Shown here: piece after piece, positions 8,605 through 16,738 of the stretch
Numbering within the stretch: position 1 is the stretch's first letter
How the letters are laid out: the number at the start of each line of letters is the position of its first letter
Origin: Pseudomonas marginalis
GTDB lineage: Bacteria > Pseudomonadota > Gammaproteobacteria > Pseudomonadales > Pseudomonadaceae
DNA: 45,387 nt
NCBI RefSeq assembly: GCF_001645105.1
Contig: NZ_LKEG01000024.1
Location: forward strand, 1 to 45,387
Direction: 5' to 3'
Position numbers and translations under genes: made by a program
Notes under the pieces: model-generated
The model's input: only the letters and a program-made list of their open reading frames with translations
Databases searched by the model: none
Told to the model about the DNA's origin: nothing

Positions 8605-9303
8605 CTATCTATCGGCTTCTTCAAGGCCATTGAGATAGTTCGCGATGACTTCCATGCCGCGCGTCAGGTGATTGCGCAGTGCCAGGATGCTTTCGTCGAG
8701 CTTCTTCTGCGCCACCAGGTTCAGCAGTTCACGGTGATCTTCCTGGGATGTCTCGCCCAGCCCCATCGCTTCAAGGTTGAAGCGCAAAAAACGCTCCTCT
8801 TCATTCAAACCGTGTTCGACCAGCTTGAGCAGCCGCTGGTTAGGAGCCTTGCCATACAGGACCATGTGAAACAGTCGATTCAGGCGGCCAATCTCGGTGT
8901 AGTCTTTCTCCCGTTCCAAGGCATCGATGTAGGTATTCGCCTCGGCAATATCGGCGGCGGTCAGCAATGGGGTCGACAAGCGCAGCGCTTCCGACTCCAG
9001 AAGAATGCGCAAGGCATAGGTCTCAGCCGAGTTGTCCTCAATCAGCGGCGCAACCACTGCGCCCTTGTGCGTCACCACATGCAGCAATGACTGTGCCTCC
9101 AACTGGCGCAAGGCTTCGCGGACTGGCATGCGGCTGACCCCGAACAGGCTGGCCAGCTCTTGCTGGCGCATGGCGGTACCACACGGCAACCGCCCATCGA
9201 GAATGGCGTTACGCAAGGTTTCTTCAATTACGGAGCGGGCAAGGTGGGCGGGAATCGGCCCGCTGATCTTGATGCTGTTCAAGGGGTTCGGCTTCTGCGT
9301 CAC
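8605..9303 (-). CDS. GntR-family (FadR/FCD) transcriptional regulator
   Basis: This regulator of about 232 aa has an N-terminal winged helix-turn-helix (Q-Q-E-L-A-S-L-F-G-V-S-R-M-P-V-R-E-A-L-R-Q-L-E) and a C-terminal helical FCD ligand domain. The FCD metal/ligand residues are visible as an R-x-x-L-E-S-E-A-L-R helix, an N-R-L-F-H helix and H-R-E-L / R-N-H-L histidines. The GTG at 9303 is preferred because AAGGAGG lies eleven bases upstream. The longer TTG frame from 9351 would place its start inside a perfect palindrome that looks like the operator. The gene is divergent from the dioxygenase/ABC operon and is the likely repressor of it and of itself. FCD regulators usually respond to small carboxylates; the effector here is unknown. 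Confidence 0.88.
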   Translation of the reverse strand: MTQKPNPLNSIKISGPIPAHLARSVIEETLRNAILDGRLPCGTAMRQQELASLFGVSRMPVREALRQLEAQSLLHVVTHKGAVVAPLIEDNSAETYALRILLESEALRLSTPLLTAADIAEANTYIDALEREKDYTEIGRLNRLFHMVLYGKAPNQRLLKLVEHGLNEEERFLRFNLEAMGLGETSQEDHRELLNLVAQKKLDESILALRNHLTRGMEVIANYLNGLEEADR

Positions 9304-9340
9304 GGCTACGCTATCCTCCTTATTAGAATGAGTGTGGCTA

Positions 9341-9352
9341 ATTGGATCCAAT
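9341..9352. promoter_or_regulatory. Perfect 12-bp palindrome, VanR-type GntR operator
   Basis: ATTGGATCCAAT is a perfect palindrome 38 bases upstream of the chosen GntR start and about 260 bases upstream of the dioxygenase. It is identical to the VanR operator used in vanillate-responsive systems, as I remember it. VanR is an FCD-type GntR regulator, like the protein encoded next door. Autorepression through this site is the likeliest role. Confidence 0.7.
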
Positions 9353-9534
9353 GCACACTAGAGACTGCCTGCCGGGTTGTCAAACGGGCAAGGTTTTCGG
9401 CTTGTAAGCGGCTAAACACGCGGTTCTTGGCGCCCACACAGCGTTTCTACGACGTCTTACAGTTGAACGTTTCGCTTCGCTGATTTATGCCATCCCGGCC
9501 GCCGAAAGCGCCTTTTCGCCGGAACATTCCTGTC

Positions 9535-9581
9535 TATAGATATTCATTAACGGTATTTAAAATGCCGCTCTTATATCTATA
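9535..9581. promoter_or_regulatory. Inverted repeat in the dioxygenase promoter region
   Basis: TATAGATAT (9535-9543) and ATATCTATA (9573-9581) are perfect 9-bp inverted arms 29 bases apart, in an A+T-rich patch ending 33 bases before the dioxygenase start. The position suits a regulator binding site or part of the promoter. The protein that binds it is not identifiable from sequence. Confidence 0.45.
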
Positions 9582-9614
9582 AAGTCACTCTCCTGTCTGA
9601 CCGGGAGTGAACTC

Positions 9615-10508
9615 ATGTCCGCCGCCTCTACTGTTCCAACAGCGATCCCTACCCACCAAACCTTCGAGATTCGCCCACTTCCCGGCAGTGTCGGTGCCGA
9701 GATCATTGGCCTGGACTTGACCCGTGCGATCAACGACAAAGATTTCGCGCGCATCCACCGCGCACATCTGGACCATCATGTCGTGGTCTTCCGTGACCAA
9801 CGCATCACCCCCGAGCAACAGATCGCCTTCAGCCGTCGCTTTGGCGTGCTGCAGATCCATGTGCTCAAACAGTTCCTGTTGGCCCACCATCCGGAAATCC
9901 TGATCGTCTCCAACATCATCGAAAACGGCCAGTCCATCGGCCTGGGGGACGCGGGCAAATTCTGGCATTCGGACCTGTCCTATAAAGAACTGCCGAGCCT
10001 GGGCTCGATGCTGCACGCTCAGGAGCTGCCCTCTGAAGGCGGCGACACCTTGTTCGCCGATATGCACAAAGCCTGGGACCAATTGCCCGAGCACTTGCGC
10101 AACGCCGTCGAAGGTCGCAGTGCCGCCCACTCCTACACCGCGCGCTACAGCGAAACCAAATTCGAAGGCAACTGGCGCCCCACGTTGACCCCTGAGCAGC
10201 TTGCCCAGGTGGCGGAAGTCGTGCACCCCATCGTGCGCACTCACCCGGAAAACGGCCGCAAAGCGCTGTTTGTCAGTGAAGGTTTCACCACCCGCATCGT
10301 CGGCCTGCCGGAGGACGAAAGCCGCGACCTGCTGGCCCAACTCTATGCGCACAGCGTGTTGCCGCAAAACATCTACCGCCACCAGTGGCAGCCCCACGAT
10401 CTGGTGTTCTGGGACAACCGTTCACTGATCCACCTGGCCGCCGGTTGCCCGAGCCATCTGCGCCGCAAGCTGTTTCGTACCACCATCCAGGGCGACGCGC
10501 CTTTCTGA
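9615..10508 (+). CDS. TauD/TfdA-family alpha-ketoglutarate-dependent dioxygenase
   Basis: This is a 297-aa Fe(II)/2-oxoglutarate dioxygenase. The facial triad is visible as H118 and D120 in FWHSDLS and H273 in SLIHLAAG. R288 in the C-terminal RTTI lies fifteen residues after the distal histidine, as in TauD (H255/R270), and would bind 2-oxoglutarate. A GGGAGTG ribosome site precedes the ATG. It is followed 14 bases later by a substrate-binding protein and then an ABC ATPase and permease of taurine/sulfonate type. The enzyme probably oxidises what the transporter imports, for example by cleaving a sulfonate or ether or hydroxylating a carbon next to a leaving group. I avoid the name tauD because the substrate pocket cannot be read with confidence and the GntR control is unlike taurine regulation by CysB. 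Confidence 0.9.
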   Translation: MSAASTVPTAIPTHQTFEIRPLPGSVGAEIIGLDLTRAINDKDFARIHRAHLDHHVVVFRDQRITPEQQIAFSRRFGVLQIHVLKQFLLAHHPEILIVSNIIENGQSIGLGDAGKFWHSDLSYKELPSLGSMLHAQELPSEGGDTLFADMHKAWDQLPEHLRNAVEGRSAAHSYTARYSETKFEGNWRPTLTPEQLAQVAEVVHPIVRTHPENGRKALFVSEGFTTRIVGLPEDESRDLLAQLYAHSVLPQNIYRHQWQPHDLVFWDNRSLIHLAAGCPSHLRRKLFRTTIQGDAPF

Positions 10509-10522
10509 CTCGGAGCATGACC

Positions 10523-11548
10523 ATGTCCAGGAACATTCCATTTGCACGGCTGGCCGCGACCGTCGGCCTGGGTATCAGCCTGCTGGCTGGCAGCCTGGTC
10601 GCGCCAGCGGCCGCGCAGGCCGAAGGCGAGATTCGCATTGCTGAGCAGTTCGGCATCGTCTACCTGTTACTCAACGTGGTACGCGACCAGAACCTGATCG
10701 AGAAATACGGCAAGCAGGAAGGCATCGACATCAAGGTGGACTGGACTCAGCTGTCTGGCGGTGCGGCAGTCAACGACGCACTGCTCTCCGGTTCCATCGA
10801 TATTGCCGGTGCCGGTGTCGGCCCGCTGCTGACCATCTGGGATCGCACCCACGGCAAGCAGAACGTCAAGGCCGTCGCTTCCCTGGGCAACTTCCCGTAC
10901 TACCTGGTCAGCAACAACCCCAAGGTCAAGACCATCGCCGATTTCACCGAGAAAGATCGCATTGCCGTACCGGCGGTGGGCGTGTCGGTGCAGTCGCGTT
11001 TCCTGCAATACGCGGCGGCCAAGCAATGGGGTGACAAGGAATTCAACCGCCTCGACAAGTACACCGTTGCCGTCCCGCACCCGGATGCCACCGCCGCGCT
11101 GATCGCTGGCGGCACCGAGCTCACCGGGCACTTTTCCAACCCCCCGTTCCAGGACCAGGCCCTGGCCAACCCGAACGTTCACGTGGTGCTGAACACCTAT
11201 GACCTGCTCGGCCCGAACTCGCCGACAGTGCTGTTCGCCACCGAGAAATTCCGCAACGACAACCCGAAAACCTACAAGGCGTTCGTCGAGGCATTGACCG
11301 AAGCCGCGCAGTTCGTCCAGAACGACAAAGGCGCTGCGGCCGACACTTACATCCGTGTCACCAACGCCAAGATCGACCGCGCCGAGTTGCTGAAAATCAT
11401 CGACAACCCGCAGTTCGAATTCAGCGTCACGCCGAAAAACACCTACCCGCTGGCGGAATTCCTCTACCGCGTTGGCGCCATCAAGAACAAGCCTGAATCG
11501 TGGAAGGATTACTTCTTCCAGGACGCCAAGCCCCTGCAAGGAAGTTGA
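10523..11548 (+). CDS. ABC transporter substrate-binding protein, NitT/TauT family
   Basis: This 341-aa periplasmic binding protein has a signal peptide (positive N-terminus, hydrophobic stretch, cleavage after about AAAQA at residue 33). The mature part starts with IRIAEQFG and shows the two-lobed SsuA/TauA pattern, with a W-x-Q-L-S-G-G-A-A-V-N-D-A-L segment and S-G-S-I-D-I-A-G-A-G-V-G-P. The ATG at 10523 is chosen over the ATG two codons earlier because GGAG is seven bases upstream of it. It is second in the dioxygenase-SBP-ATPase-permease operon. The ligand is inferred to be a sulfonate or similar small anion and is not proven. Confidence 0.9.
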   Translation: MSRNIPFARLAATVGLGISLLAGSLVAPAAAQAEGEIRIAEQFGIVYLLLNVVRDQNLIEKYGKQEGIDIKVDWTQLSGGAAVNDALLSGSIDIAGAGVGPLLTIWDRTHGKQNVKAVASLGNFPYYLVSNNPKVKTIADFTEKDRIAVPAVGVSVQSRFLQYAAAKQWGDKEFNRLDKYTVAVPHPDATAALIAGGTELTGHFSNPPFQDQALANPNVHVVLNTYDLLGPNSPTVLFATEKFRNDNPKTYKAFVEALTEAAQFVQNDKGAAADTYIRVTNAKIDRAELLKIIDNPQFEFSVTPKNTYPLAEFLYRVGAIKNKPESWKDYFFQDAKPLQGS

Positions 11549-11549
11549 G

Positions 11550-12404
11550 ATGAACGCGCCCTTGCAAGGCCACGCGGCCAGCAACCTGCACACCACCACC
11601 ACCCCGCTGCTGGCGGTGGATAACGTCAGCCTGGAATACCGCACCCCCGAGCGCGTGGTGCGGGCCACCCACCAGGTGAGTTTCGAGATCGACCCGGCCG
11701 ATCGCTACGTGCTGCTCGGCCCTTCGGGCTGCGGTAAGTCCACCTTGCTCAAATCCATCGCCGGGTTTATCAAACCCTGCGAAGGCGAGATCCGCTTGCT
11801 GGGCCAGAAGGTCGAGCAACCAGGCCCGGACCGTATCGTGGTGTTCCAGGAATTCGACCAACTGCCGCCCTGGAAAACCGTCAAACAGAACGTGATGTTT
11901 CCGCTGCTGGCCTCGAAAACCCTGAAGCGCGCCGAAGCCGAAGAACGTGCATTGCACTACCTCGACAAAGTGGGCCTCACGGCCTTTGCCGATGCCTACC
12001 CACACACCCTTTCCGGCGGTATGAAAGCCCGCGTCGCCATCGCCCGTGCCCTGGCCATGCAGCCGAAAATCCTGTTGATGGACGAACCCTTCGCCGCCCT
12101 CGACGCGCTGACCCGGCGCAAGATGCAGGAAGAGTTGCTGCTGCTATGGGAAGAAGTGCGTTTCACCCTGCTGTTCGTCACCCACTCCATTGAGGAAGCG
12201 CTGGTGGTGGGTAATCGCATCCTGTTGCTGTCGCCCCACCCGGGGCGCGTGCGCGCGGAAATCCACAGCCATCAATACGACCTGCACAGCCTCGGCGGTG
12301 TGGACTTCCAGGCGTCGGCGCGGCGCATTCATCGCCTGCTGTTCGATGAAGCGCCCGAGGCCGAACGTGAGTTGGGTTTCGCCGATATCCGCATCGCTTA
12401 CTGA
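11550..12404 (+). CDS. ABC transporter ATP-binding protein, SsuB/TauB-like
   Basis: This 284-aa cytoplasmic ATPase starts directly after the binding-protein stop, with a GGAAG ribosome site. Walker A (GPSGCGKS, residues 57-64), the Q-loop (VVFQEFDQLPPW), the signature (LSGGM), Walker B (ILLMDEPFAALD) and the H-loop (FVTHS) are all present and in order. The TVKQNV segment after the Q-loop is typical of nitrate/sulfonate importers. It powers uptake with the adjacent permease and binding protein. Confidence 0.93.
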   Translation: MNAPLQGHAASNLHTTTTPLLAVDNVSLEYRTPERVVRATHQVSFEIDPADRYVLLGPSGCGKSTLLKSIAGFIKPCEGEIRLLGQKVEQPGPDRIVVFQEFDQLPPWKTVKQNVMFPLLASKTLKRAEAEERALHYLDKVGLTAFADAYPHTLSGGMKARVAIARALAMQPKILLMDEPFAALDALTRRKMQEELLLLWEEVRFTLLFVTHSIEEALVVGNRILLLSPHPGRVRAEIHSHQYDLHSLGGVDFQASARRIHRLLFDEAPEAERELGFADIRIAY

Positions 12405-12415
12405 AGGGACAACCC

Positions 12416-13264
12416 ATGCGCCAGGAATACGAAATCACCCTCGAGCCGTTGCTCAGTGTCCCCGTGGAACGCGAGCTGCCGCTGCGTCAACGTTTGTGGC
12501 AACAAGGCTGGCTGCGCAAGGGCCTGATCCTGATCGTGCTCGCTATCCTCTGGGAAGCCGTTGCGCGTTATCAGAACAACGACCTGCTGTTGCCGAGCTT
12601 CTTGCAGACCTTTCACGCACTGTACGACGGCCTGCTCAGCGGTGAATTGCTCAGCAAAGTCAGCATTTCGCTGGTGGTGCTGATCAAGGGCTACCTGATC
12701 GGCATTGTGCTGGCGTTTGCCCTGACCACCTTGGCGGTATCAACCCAACTGGGCCGTGATCTGCTGAGCACCCTGACCTCGATGCTCAACCCGCTGCCGG
12801 CGATTGCCTTGCTGCCGCTGGCGCTGCTGTGGTTCGGCCTGGGGCAGAACAGCCTGATTTTCGTGCTGGTGCATTCGGTGCTGTGGGCGTTGGCGCTCAA
12901 CACCTATTCGGGGTTCCTCGGCGTGTCCGAAACCCTGCGCATGGCTGGCCGCAATTACGGCCTCAAGGGCATGCGTTTTGTGCTGTTCATCCTCATCCCT
13001 GCGGCGCTGCCGTCGATCCTCGCGGGCCTCAAGATTGGCTGGGCCTTTGCCTGGCGCACATTGATCGCCGCCGAACTGGTGTTCGGTGCTACCAGCGGCA
13101 AGGGTGGCCTGGGGTGGTACATCTTCCAGAACCGCAACGAGCTGTACACCGACAAGGTGTTTGCCGGGTTGGCGGTGGTGATCATGATCGGCCTGCTTGT
13201 GGAAAATCTGGTGTTTGACACGTTCGAGCGCCTGACCGTGAAGCGCTGGGGCATGCAGCGCTAA
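12416..13264 (+). CDS. ABC transporter permease, SsuC/TauC-like
   Basis: This 282-aa inner-membrane permease has an N-terminal cytoplasmic stretch of about 35 residues and roughly six membrane segments. A cytoplasmic EAA-type loop (R-N-Y-G-L-K-G-M-R-F, then I-P-A-A-L-P-S-I-L-A-G-L-K-I-G) docks with the ATPase. It lies 11 bases after the ATPase gene, with an AAGGGA ribosome site, and is the last gene of the operon. It belongs to the binding-protein-dependent transport family that imports taurine, alkanesulfonates, nitrate and related compounds. Confidence 0.92.
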   Translation: MRQEYEITLEPLLSVPVERELPLRQRLWQQGWLRKGLILIVLAILWEAVARYQNNDLLLPSFLQTFHALYDGLLSGELLSKVSISLVVLIKGYLIGIVLAFALTTLAVSTQLGRDLLSTLTSMLNPLPAIALLPLALLWFGLGQNSLIFVLVHSVLWALALNTYSGFLGVSETLRMAGRNYGLKGMRFVLFILIPAALPSILAGLKIGWAFAWRTLIAAELVFGATSGKGGLGWYIFQNRNELYTDKVFAGLAVVIMIGLLVENLVFDTFERLTVKRWGMQR

Positions 13265-13315
13265 ACAGGAATGATTGCTCTTTGTCCGCCGTGAACCCGA
13301 TAATGCCGGCCAAAT

Positions 13316-13336
13316 CTGACGTCGCCCTGGCGTCAG
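13316..13336 (+). terminator. Short hairpin after the ABC operon
   Basis: CTGACG (13316-13321) and CGTCAG (13331-13336) form a short stem between the permease stop and the next gene. It has no T run, so at best it is a weak terminator. Confidence 0.3.
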
Positions 13337-13363
13337 GTGTGCCCGGTAAAAGGATTTACGACG

Positions 13364-13990
13364 ATGCGATTTTTTGTGTTGGTGGCGGCTTTGTGTTTGT
13401 CGACTTCGGTTCTGGCGGAATTCGTGCCTGAAGTGGTCACCATGCCCAAGCCGCTGTACCCCAGCCATCTGATAGCCACCCAGGGGCACGCACGCATCAG
13501 CCTGAACATTCATAACGACGGTACGGTCAGCGACGTCAAAGCGCTCAGCGCCACCAAGCCGGCATTTGGTGAAGCCGCCGTGGCGGCGGCCACGCTATGG
13601 CGTTTCAAGCCCTGGACGGTAGAGGCCGATCGGCCCGCAGTGCTCCAGGCGCAAAACGATATGGTGTTCACACCCGAACCGGTGAGAAAGGAAACCACTC
13701 AACTGACCTTTACCCAGACCACCTACCAATCCTGCAGCACGCTGACCGAAGAAGTCAGCCAGTTCCGTCGCGAACATCCCACGCGCCCCTTGATCGCAAT
13801 GAAGAGCTTTGCCATTACCCGAGTCGCGGTGATGTTCCCGGCGCTGAGCGGTAAGAGCGACTACAACGAGGGCCTGACTCGCGCCGACGAACTGGAAAAT
13901 GCCCTGCCGGACATCGTGCGCAAATGCCAGGCCCATCCCAAAGCCGCCTTTGCGGACTACCTGCCCCGCAACCTGAAGCCTTACCTGTAA
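13364..13990 (+). CDS. Exported protein with TonB C-terminal-like domain
   Basis: This is a 208-aa protein with a clear signal peptide (MRFFVLVAALCLSTSVLA, cleavage near residue 18). Residues of about 25-105 resemble the energy-transducer TonB C-terminal domain, with Y-P-x-H-x-x-x-x-Q-G-x-A, I-x-x-D-G-T-V-S-D-V-K and a W-R-F-K-P-W strand. It lacks the N-terminal membrane anchor and proline-rich spacer of a true TonB, so it is probably a free periplasmic protein using that fold, not an energy transducer. The C-terminal half (about 110-208) is unassigned and has two cysteines (C128, C187) that could form a disulfide. AAAAGGA precedes the ATG. It stands alone between the ABC operon and the LysR gene. 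Function unknown. Confidence 0.8.
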   Translation: MRFFVLVAALCLSTSVLAEFVPEVVTMPKPLYPSHLIATQGHARISLNIHNDGTVSDVKALSATKPAFGEAAVAAATLWRFKPWTVEADRPAVLQAQNDMVFTPEPVRKETTQLTFTQTTYQSCSTLTEEVSQFRREHPTRPLIAMKSFAITRVAVMFPALSGKSDYNEGLTRADELENALPDIVRKCQAHPKAAFADYLPRNLKPYL

Positions 13991-14042
13991 AGCCTGCTAC
14001 GATTGCGCTCAATTCACGCCCCGTTGATCACGAGTGCTTGGC

Positions 14043-14963
14043 ATGCAACTACCGGACATGAACCTGCTGGTCGCCCTCGACGCCTTGCTCGACGAGGGCA
14101 GTGTGGTTGGCGCCGCGCGCCGCATGAACCTCAGCCCGGCGGCCATGAGCCGCACCCTGACGCGTATTCGCGAAGCGGTGGGCGACCCGATCCTGGTGCG
14201 CGCCGGTCGCGGCCTGGTGCCCACGCCTAAGGCGCTGCAGCTGCAAGGCCAGGTGCGCAACGTTGTCGAGCAGGCGGCGCTGCTGTTCCGCTCGGCGGAC
14301 CAAGTGGATCTGAGCACCTTGCGCCGCCGCTTCAGCGTGCGCGCCAATGACTTCTTTATCGGCGTATACGGCGGGCGGCTGTTCGACACCATGGAGCGCC
14401 TGGCGCCCCTGTGCGAGCTGTGCTTCGTGCCCGAAGGCGACACCGATGACGAGGCCCTGCGCGAAGGGCGCCTGGATTTACGCGTGAGCAACACCATGCC
14501 GGCCAGCCCCGAGGTGAAGGTGCAGAACCTGTTCTCCACCACCTTCGTCGGCCTGGCGCGGGAAGACCACCCGTTGTTCGACGAAGAAATCACCGCCGCA
14601 CGTTTCGCCAGTTATTCCCATATCAGCATCTCGCGGCGCGGCATCGCACGGGGGCCGATCGATACCGCGCTGAATGCCCAGGGCCTGGAGCGCCGCGTGG
14701 CGATGATCGCCCCAGGCTTTCACGGCGCGATGTTCATGCTGCCCGACTCCGACCTGATCCTGCCGGTGCCTAAGGAGGCGCTGTTGAGTGCCAATCGCCT
14801 GAAGCTGCCACTGCGCGCATTCACCCTGCCTATCTCGCTGCCGACGCTGGTATTGGCCCAATCCTGGCACCCGCGATTCGACAAAGACCCCGCCCACAAA
14901 TGGCTGCGCGAAACCCTGCGCGAGAGCTGCCACGCCACGTGGCTCGAAGCCCAGCCGGCCTGA
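14043..14963 (+). CDS. LysR-family transcriptional regulator
   Basis: This 306-aa LysR regulator has an N-terminal winged helix-turn-helix (residues 1-65: L-L-D-E-G-S-V-V-G-A-A-R-R-M-N-L-S-P-A-A-M-S-R-T-L-T-R-I-R) followed by a linker helix. The C-terminal effector domain has the expected alpha/beta substrate-binding fold. A GTG three codons upstream is possible; the ATG at 14043 is the simpler choice. It lies upstream of, and in the same direction as, a three-gene efflux operon. A dyad of LysR type lies in the gap before that operon, so control of the pump is likely. The inducer is unknown. Confidence 0.9.
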   Translation: MQLPDMNLLVALDALLDEGSVVGAARRMNLSPAAMSRTLTRIREAVGDPILVRAGRGLVPTPKALQLQGQVRNVVEQAALLFRSADQVDLSTLRRRFSVRANDFFIGVYGGRLFDTMERLAPLCELCFVPEGDTDDEALREGRLDLRVSNTMPASPEVKVQNLFSTTFVGLAREDHPLFDEEITAARFASYSHISISRRGIARGPIDTALNAQGLERRVAMIAPGFHGAMFMLPDSDLILPVPKEALLSANRLKLPLRAFTLPISLPTLVLAQSWHPRFDKDPAHKWLRETLRESCHATWLEAQPA

Positions 14964-14978
14964 AGTGAACTCGGTGAA

Positions 14979-15066
14979 TGTGGGAGCTGGCTTGCCTGCG
15001 ATTGCGGTCTGACTGTTCCAAATGGATCACTGACCCACCGCTATCGCCGGCAAGCCAGCTCCCACA
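14979..15066. repeat. REP doublet (REPIN), GAGCTGGCTTGCC type
   Basis: Two inverted REP arms of about 24 bases (14979-15002 and 15043-15066) share the core GGGAGCTGGCTTGCC and its reverse complement GGCAAGCCAGCTCCC. They are separated by about 40 bases. This is the arrangement of Pseudomonas REPINs, which are mobilised by RAYT transposases acting from elsewhere. It lies 15 bases after the LysR stop and could end that transcript. Confidence 0.85.
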
Positions 15067-15102
15067 GAGGTTGGTGTTTATCGTGATTGTTGCGTCTGGT
15101 GC

Positions 15103-15168
15103 AGTTACACACTGCCAACAAGTAACTTTTTGTCATGTTTGTGCCTGATTAAACTGCTCGGGTATTTA
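15103..15168 (+). promoter_or_regulatory. Candidate LysR binding site and promoter of the EmrAB-type operon
   Basis: AGTTAC (15103-15108) and GTAACT (15122-15127) form a perfect dyad with 13 bases between. Downstream are a possible -35 TTGTGC (15139-15144) and, 18 bases on, a -10 TATTTA (15163-15168). The dyad centre would be about 58 bases before the start of transcription, a normal place for a LysR activator site. The promoter match is moderate. Confidence 0.5.
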
Positions 15169-15187
15169 TCATTCGAGCTACTTGTTC

Positions 15188-16723
15188 ATGACGTCCCTCG
15201 CTGCACCCACCCTTGCGGCCGCAGCCAAGCCCACTGCCATGACCCCGCCCGTGTTCGGCCCGCGCATCATCATCGGGCTGGTCGGCGTGTTGCTGGCGGT
15301 GCTGGTCTCCGGTCTCAACGAGATGGTCACCAAAGTGGCCCTCGCCGATATTCGCGGGGCGCTGTACATCGGGTTTGACGAAGGCACCTGGCTGGTCGCG
15401 GCCTACACCGCCACCTCGGTATCAGCCATGGCCTTTGCACCCTGGTGTTCGGTGACTTTTTCCCTGCGCCGCTTCACCCTCTGGGCGATCGGAGTGTTTA
15501 CGGTGCTGGGGATCCTGTGCCCGTTCGCGCCGAACTACGAAAGCCTGCTGCTGCTACGCACCGTGCAAGGCCTGGCCGGTGGTGCGCTGCCGCCGATGCT
15601 GATGACCGTGGCGCTGCGTTTCCTGCCGGCCAACGTCAAGCTGTACGGCCTGGCCGGCTACGCCCTCACCGCCACCTTCGGCCCGAGCCTGGGCACGCCG
15701 CTGGCGGCAATGTGGACCGAGTACGTCGGCTGGCAGTGGGCGTTCTGGCAGATCGTTGCGCCGTGTCTGCTGGCCATGGCCGCCGTGGCCTACGGGCTGC
15801 CGCAGGACCCGTTGCGCCTGGAGCGCTTCAAGCAGTTCAACTGGCGCGGCCTGCTGCTGGGCTTCCCGGCGATCTGCATGCTGGTGATCGGCATCCTGCA
15901 AGGCAATCGCCTGGACTGGTTCGAGTCGGGCCTGATCACCTTCCTGCTGTCGGGTGGCAGCGTGTTGTTGGTGCTGTTCATGGTGAACGAGTGGTCGCAC
16001 CCGATGCCGTTTTTCAAATTGCAGATGCTCGGGCTGCGCAACCTGTCGTTCGCCCTGATTGTGTTGGCGGGCGTGCTGATGGTGCTGACCTCGGTGATCA
16101 TCATCCCGTCGAGTTTTCTCGCCCAGGTCCAGGGGTACCGTCCGCTGCAAACCGCGCCGGTGATGCTGTTGATGGCGATCCCGCAATTGATCGCGCTGCC
16201 GCTGGTGGCGGCGCTGTGCAACCTGCGCTGGGTCGATTGCCGCTGGGTGCTCGGGATCGGCCTGGGGATGCTGGTGCTGTGCTGCGTGGGCAGTGCGCAC
16301 CTGACCTCGGCCTGGATTCGCGATGACTTCTACGACCTGTACCTGCTGCAAATTTTCGGACAACCGATGGCCGTGTTGCCGCTGCTGATGCTCTCCACCG
16401 GCAGCATCCAGCCAACGGACGGCCCGTTCGCCTCAGCCTGGTTCAACACCATTAAAGGCCTGGCCGCCGTGATTGCCACCGGCGTGCTCGACACCTTGGC
16501 CACCCAGCGCCTGCACTTCCACTCGACTCTGCTGGTGGACCGCCTGGGCAACTCACCCCTGGCCGACGGCGACGCGCCGGGCTTGGCGCACCGTCTGCAC
16601 GAGCAGGCCGTGGTGCTGACCTCTTCGGATCTCTATTACGTCATGGCCGCAGTCGCGGCGGCGTTGATCCTGCTGATTTTCTGGATGCCCACGCGGATTT
16701 TCCCGCCTCGTGCACCGACTTGA
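15188..16723 (+). CDS. MFS drug transporter, DHA2 (EmrB-like) family
   Basis: This 511-aa inner-membrane proton-driven exporter has about 14 hydrophobic segments. The R-T-V-Q-G-L-A-G-G-A-L-P-P stretch (about residues 122-134) and the T-F-G-P-S-L-G-T-P-L segment (about 160-170) match motifs of the 14-helix DHA2 subfamily. A TTG two codons upstream (15182) is an alternative start, and neither has a strong ribosome site. It is followed by a membrane-fusion protein and an outer-membrane channel, so it is the inner-membrane part of a complete tripartite pump. The substrates are not deducible; EmrB relatives export hydrophobic or aromatic toxins. Confidence 0.92.
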   Translation: MTSLAAPTLAAAAKPTAMTPPVFGPRIIIGLVGVLLAVLVSGLNEMVTKVALADIRGALYIGFDEGTWLVAAYTATSVSAMAFAPWCSVTFSLRRFTLWAIGVFTVLGILCPFAPNYESLLLLRTVQGLAGGALPPMLMTVALRFLPANVKLYGLAGYALTATFGPSLGTPLAAMWTEYVGWQWAFWQIVAPCLLAMAAVAYGLPQDPLRLERFKQFNWRGLLLGFPAICMLVIGILQGNRLDWFESGLITFLLSGGSVLLVLFMVNEWSHPMPFFKLQMLGLRNLSFALIVLAGVLMVLTSVIIIPSSFLAQVQGYRPLQTAPVMLLMAIPQLIALPLVAALCNLRWVDCRWVLGIGLGMLVLCCVGSAHLTSAWIRDDFYDLYLLQIFGQPMAVLPLLMLSTGSIQPTDGPFASAWFNTIKGLAAVIATGVLDTLATQRLHFHSTLLVDRLGNSPLADGDAPGLAHRLHEQAVVLTSSDLYYVMAAVAAALILLIFWMPTRIFPPRAPT

Positions 16724-16738
16724 TTGAAAGGACTGCTC

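Noticed and set aside
9304..9351. TTG start for the GntR gene at 9351
   Set aside because: It has no ribosome site and begins inside the ATTGGATCCAAT palindrome. AAGGAGG lies downstream of it, in place for the GTG at 9303.
14979..15066. Considered as a small RNA or CRISPR-like repeat
   Set aside because: There are only two inverted copies with a variable spacer, in the standard REPIN arrangement, and no regular direct repeats or cas genes.
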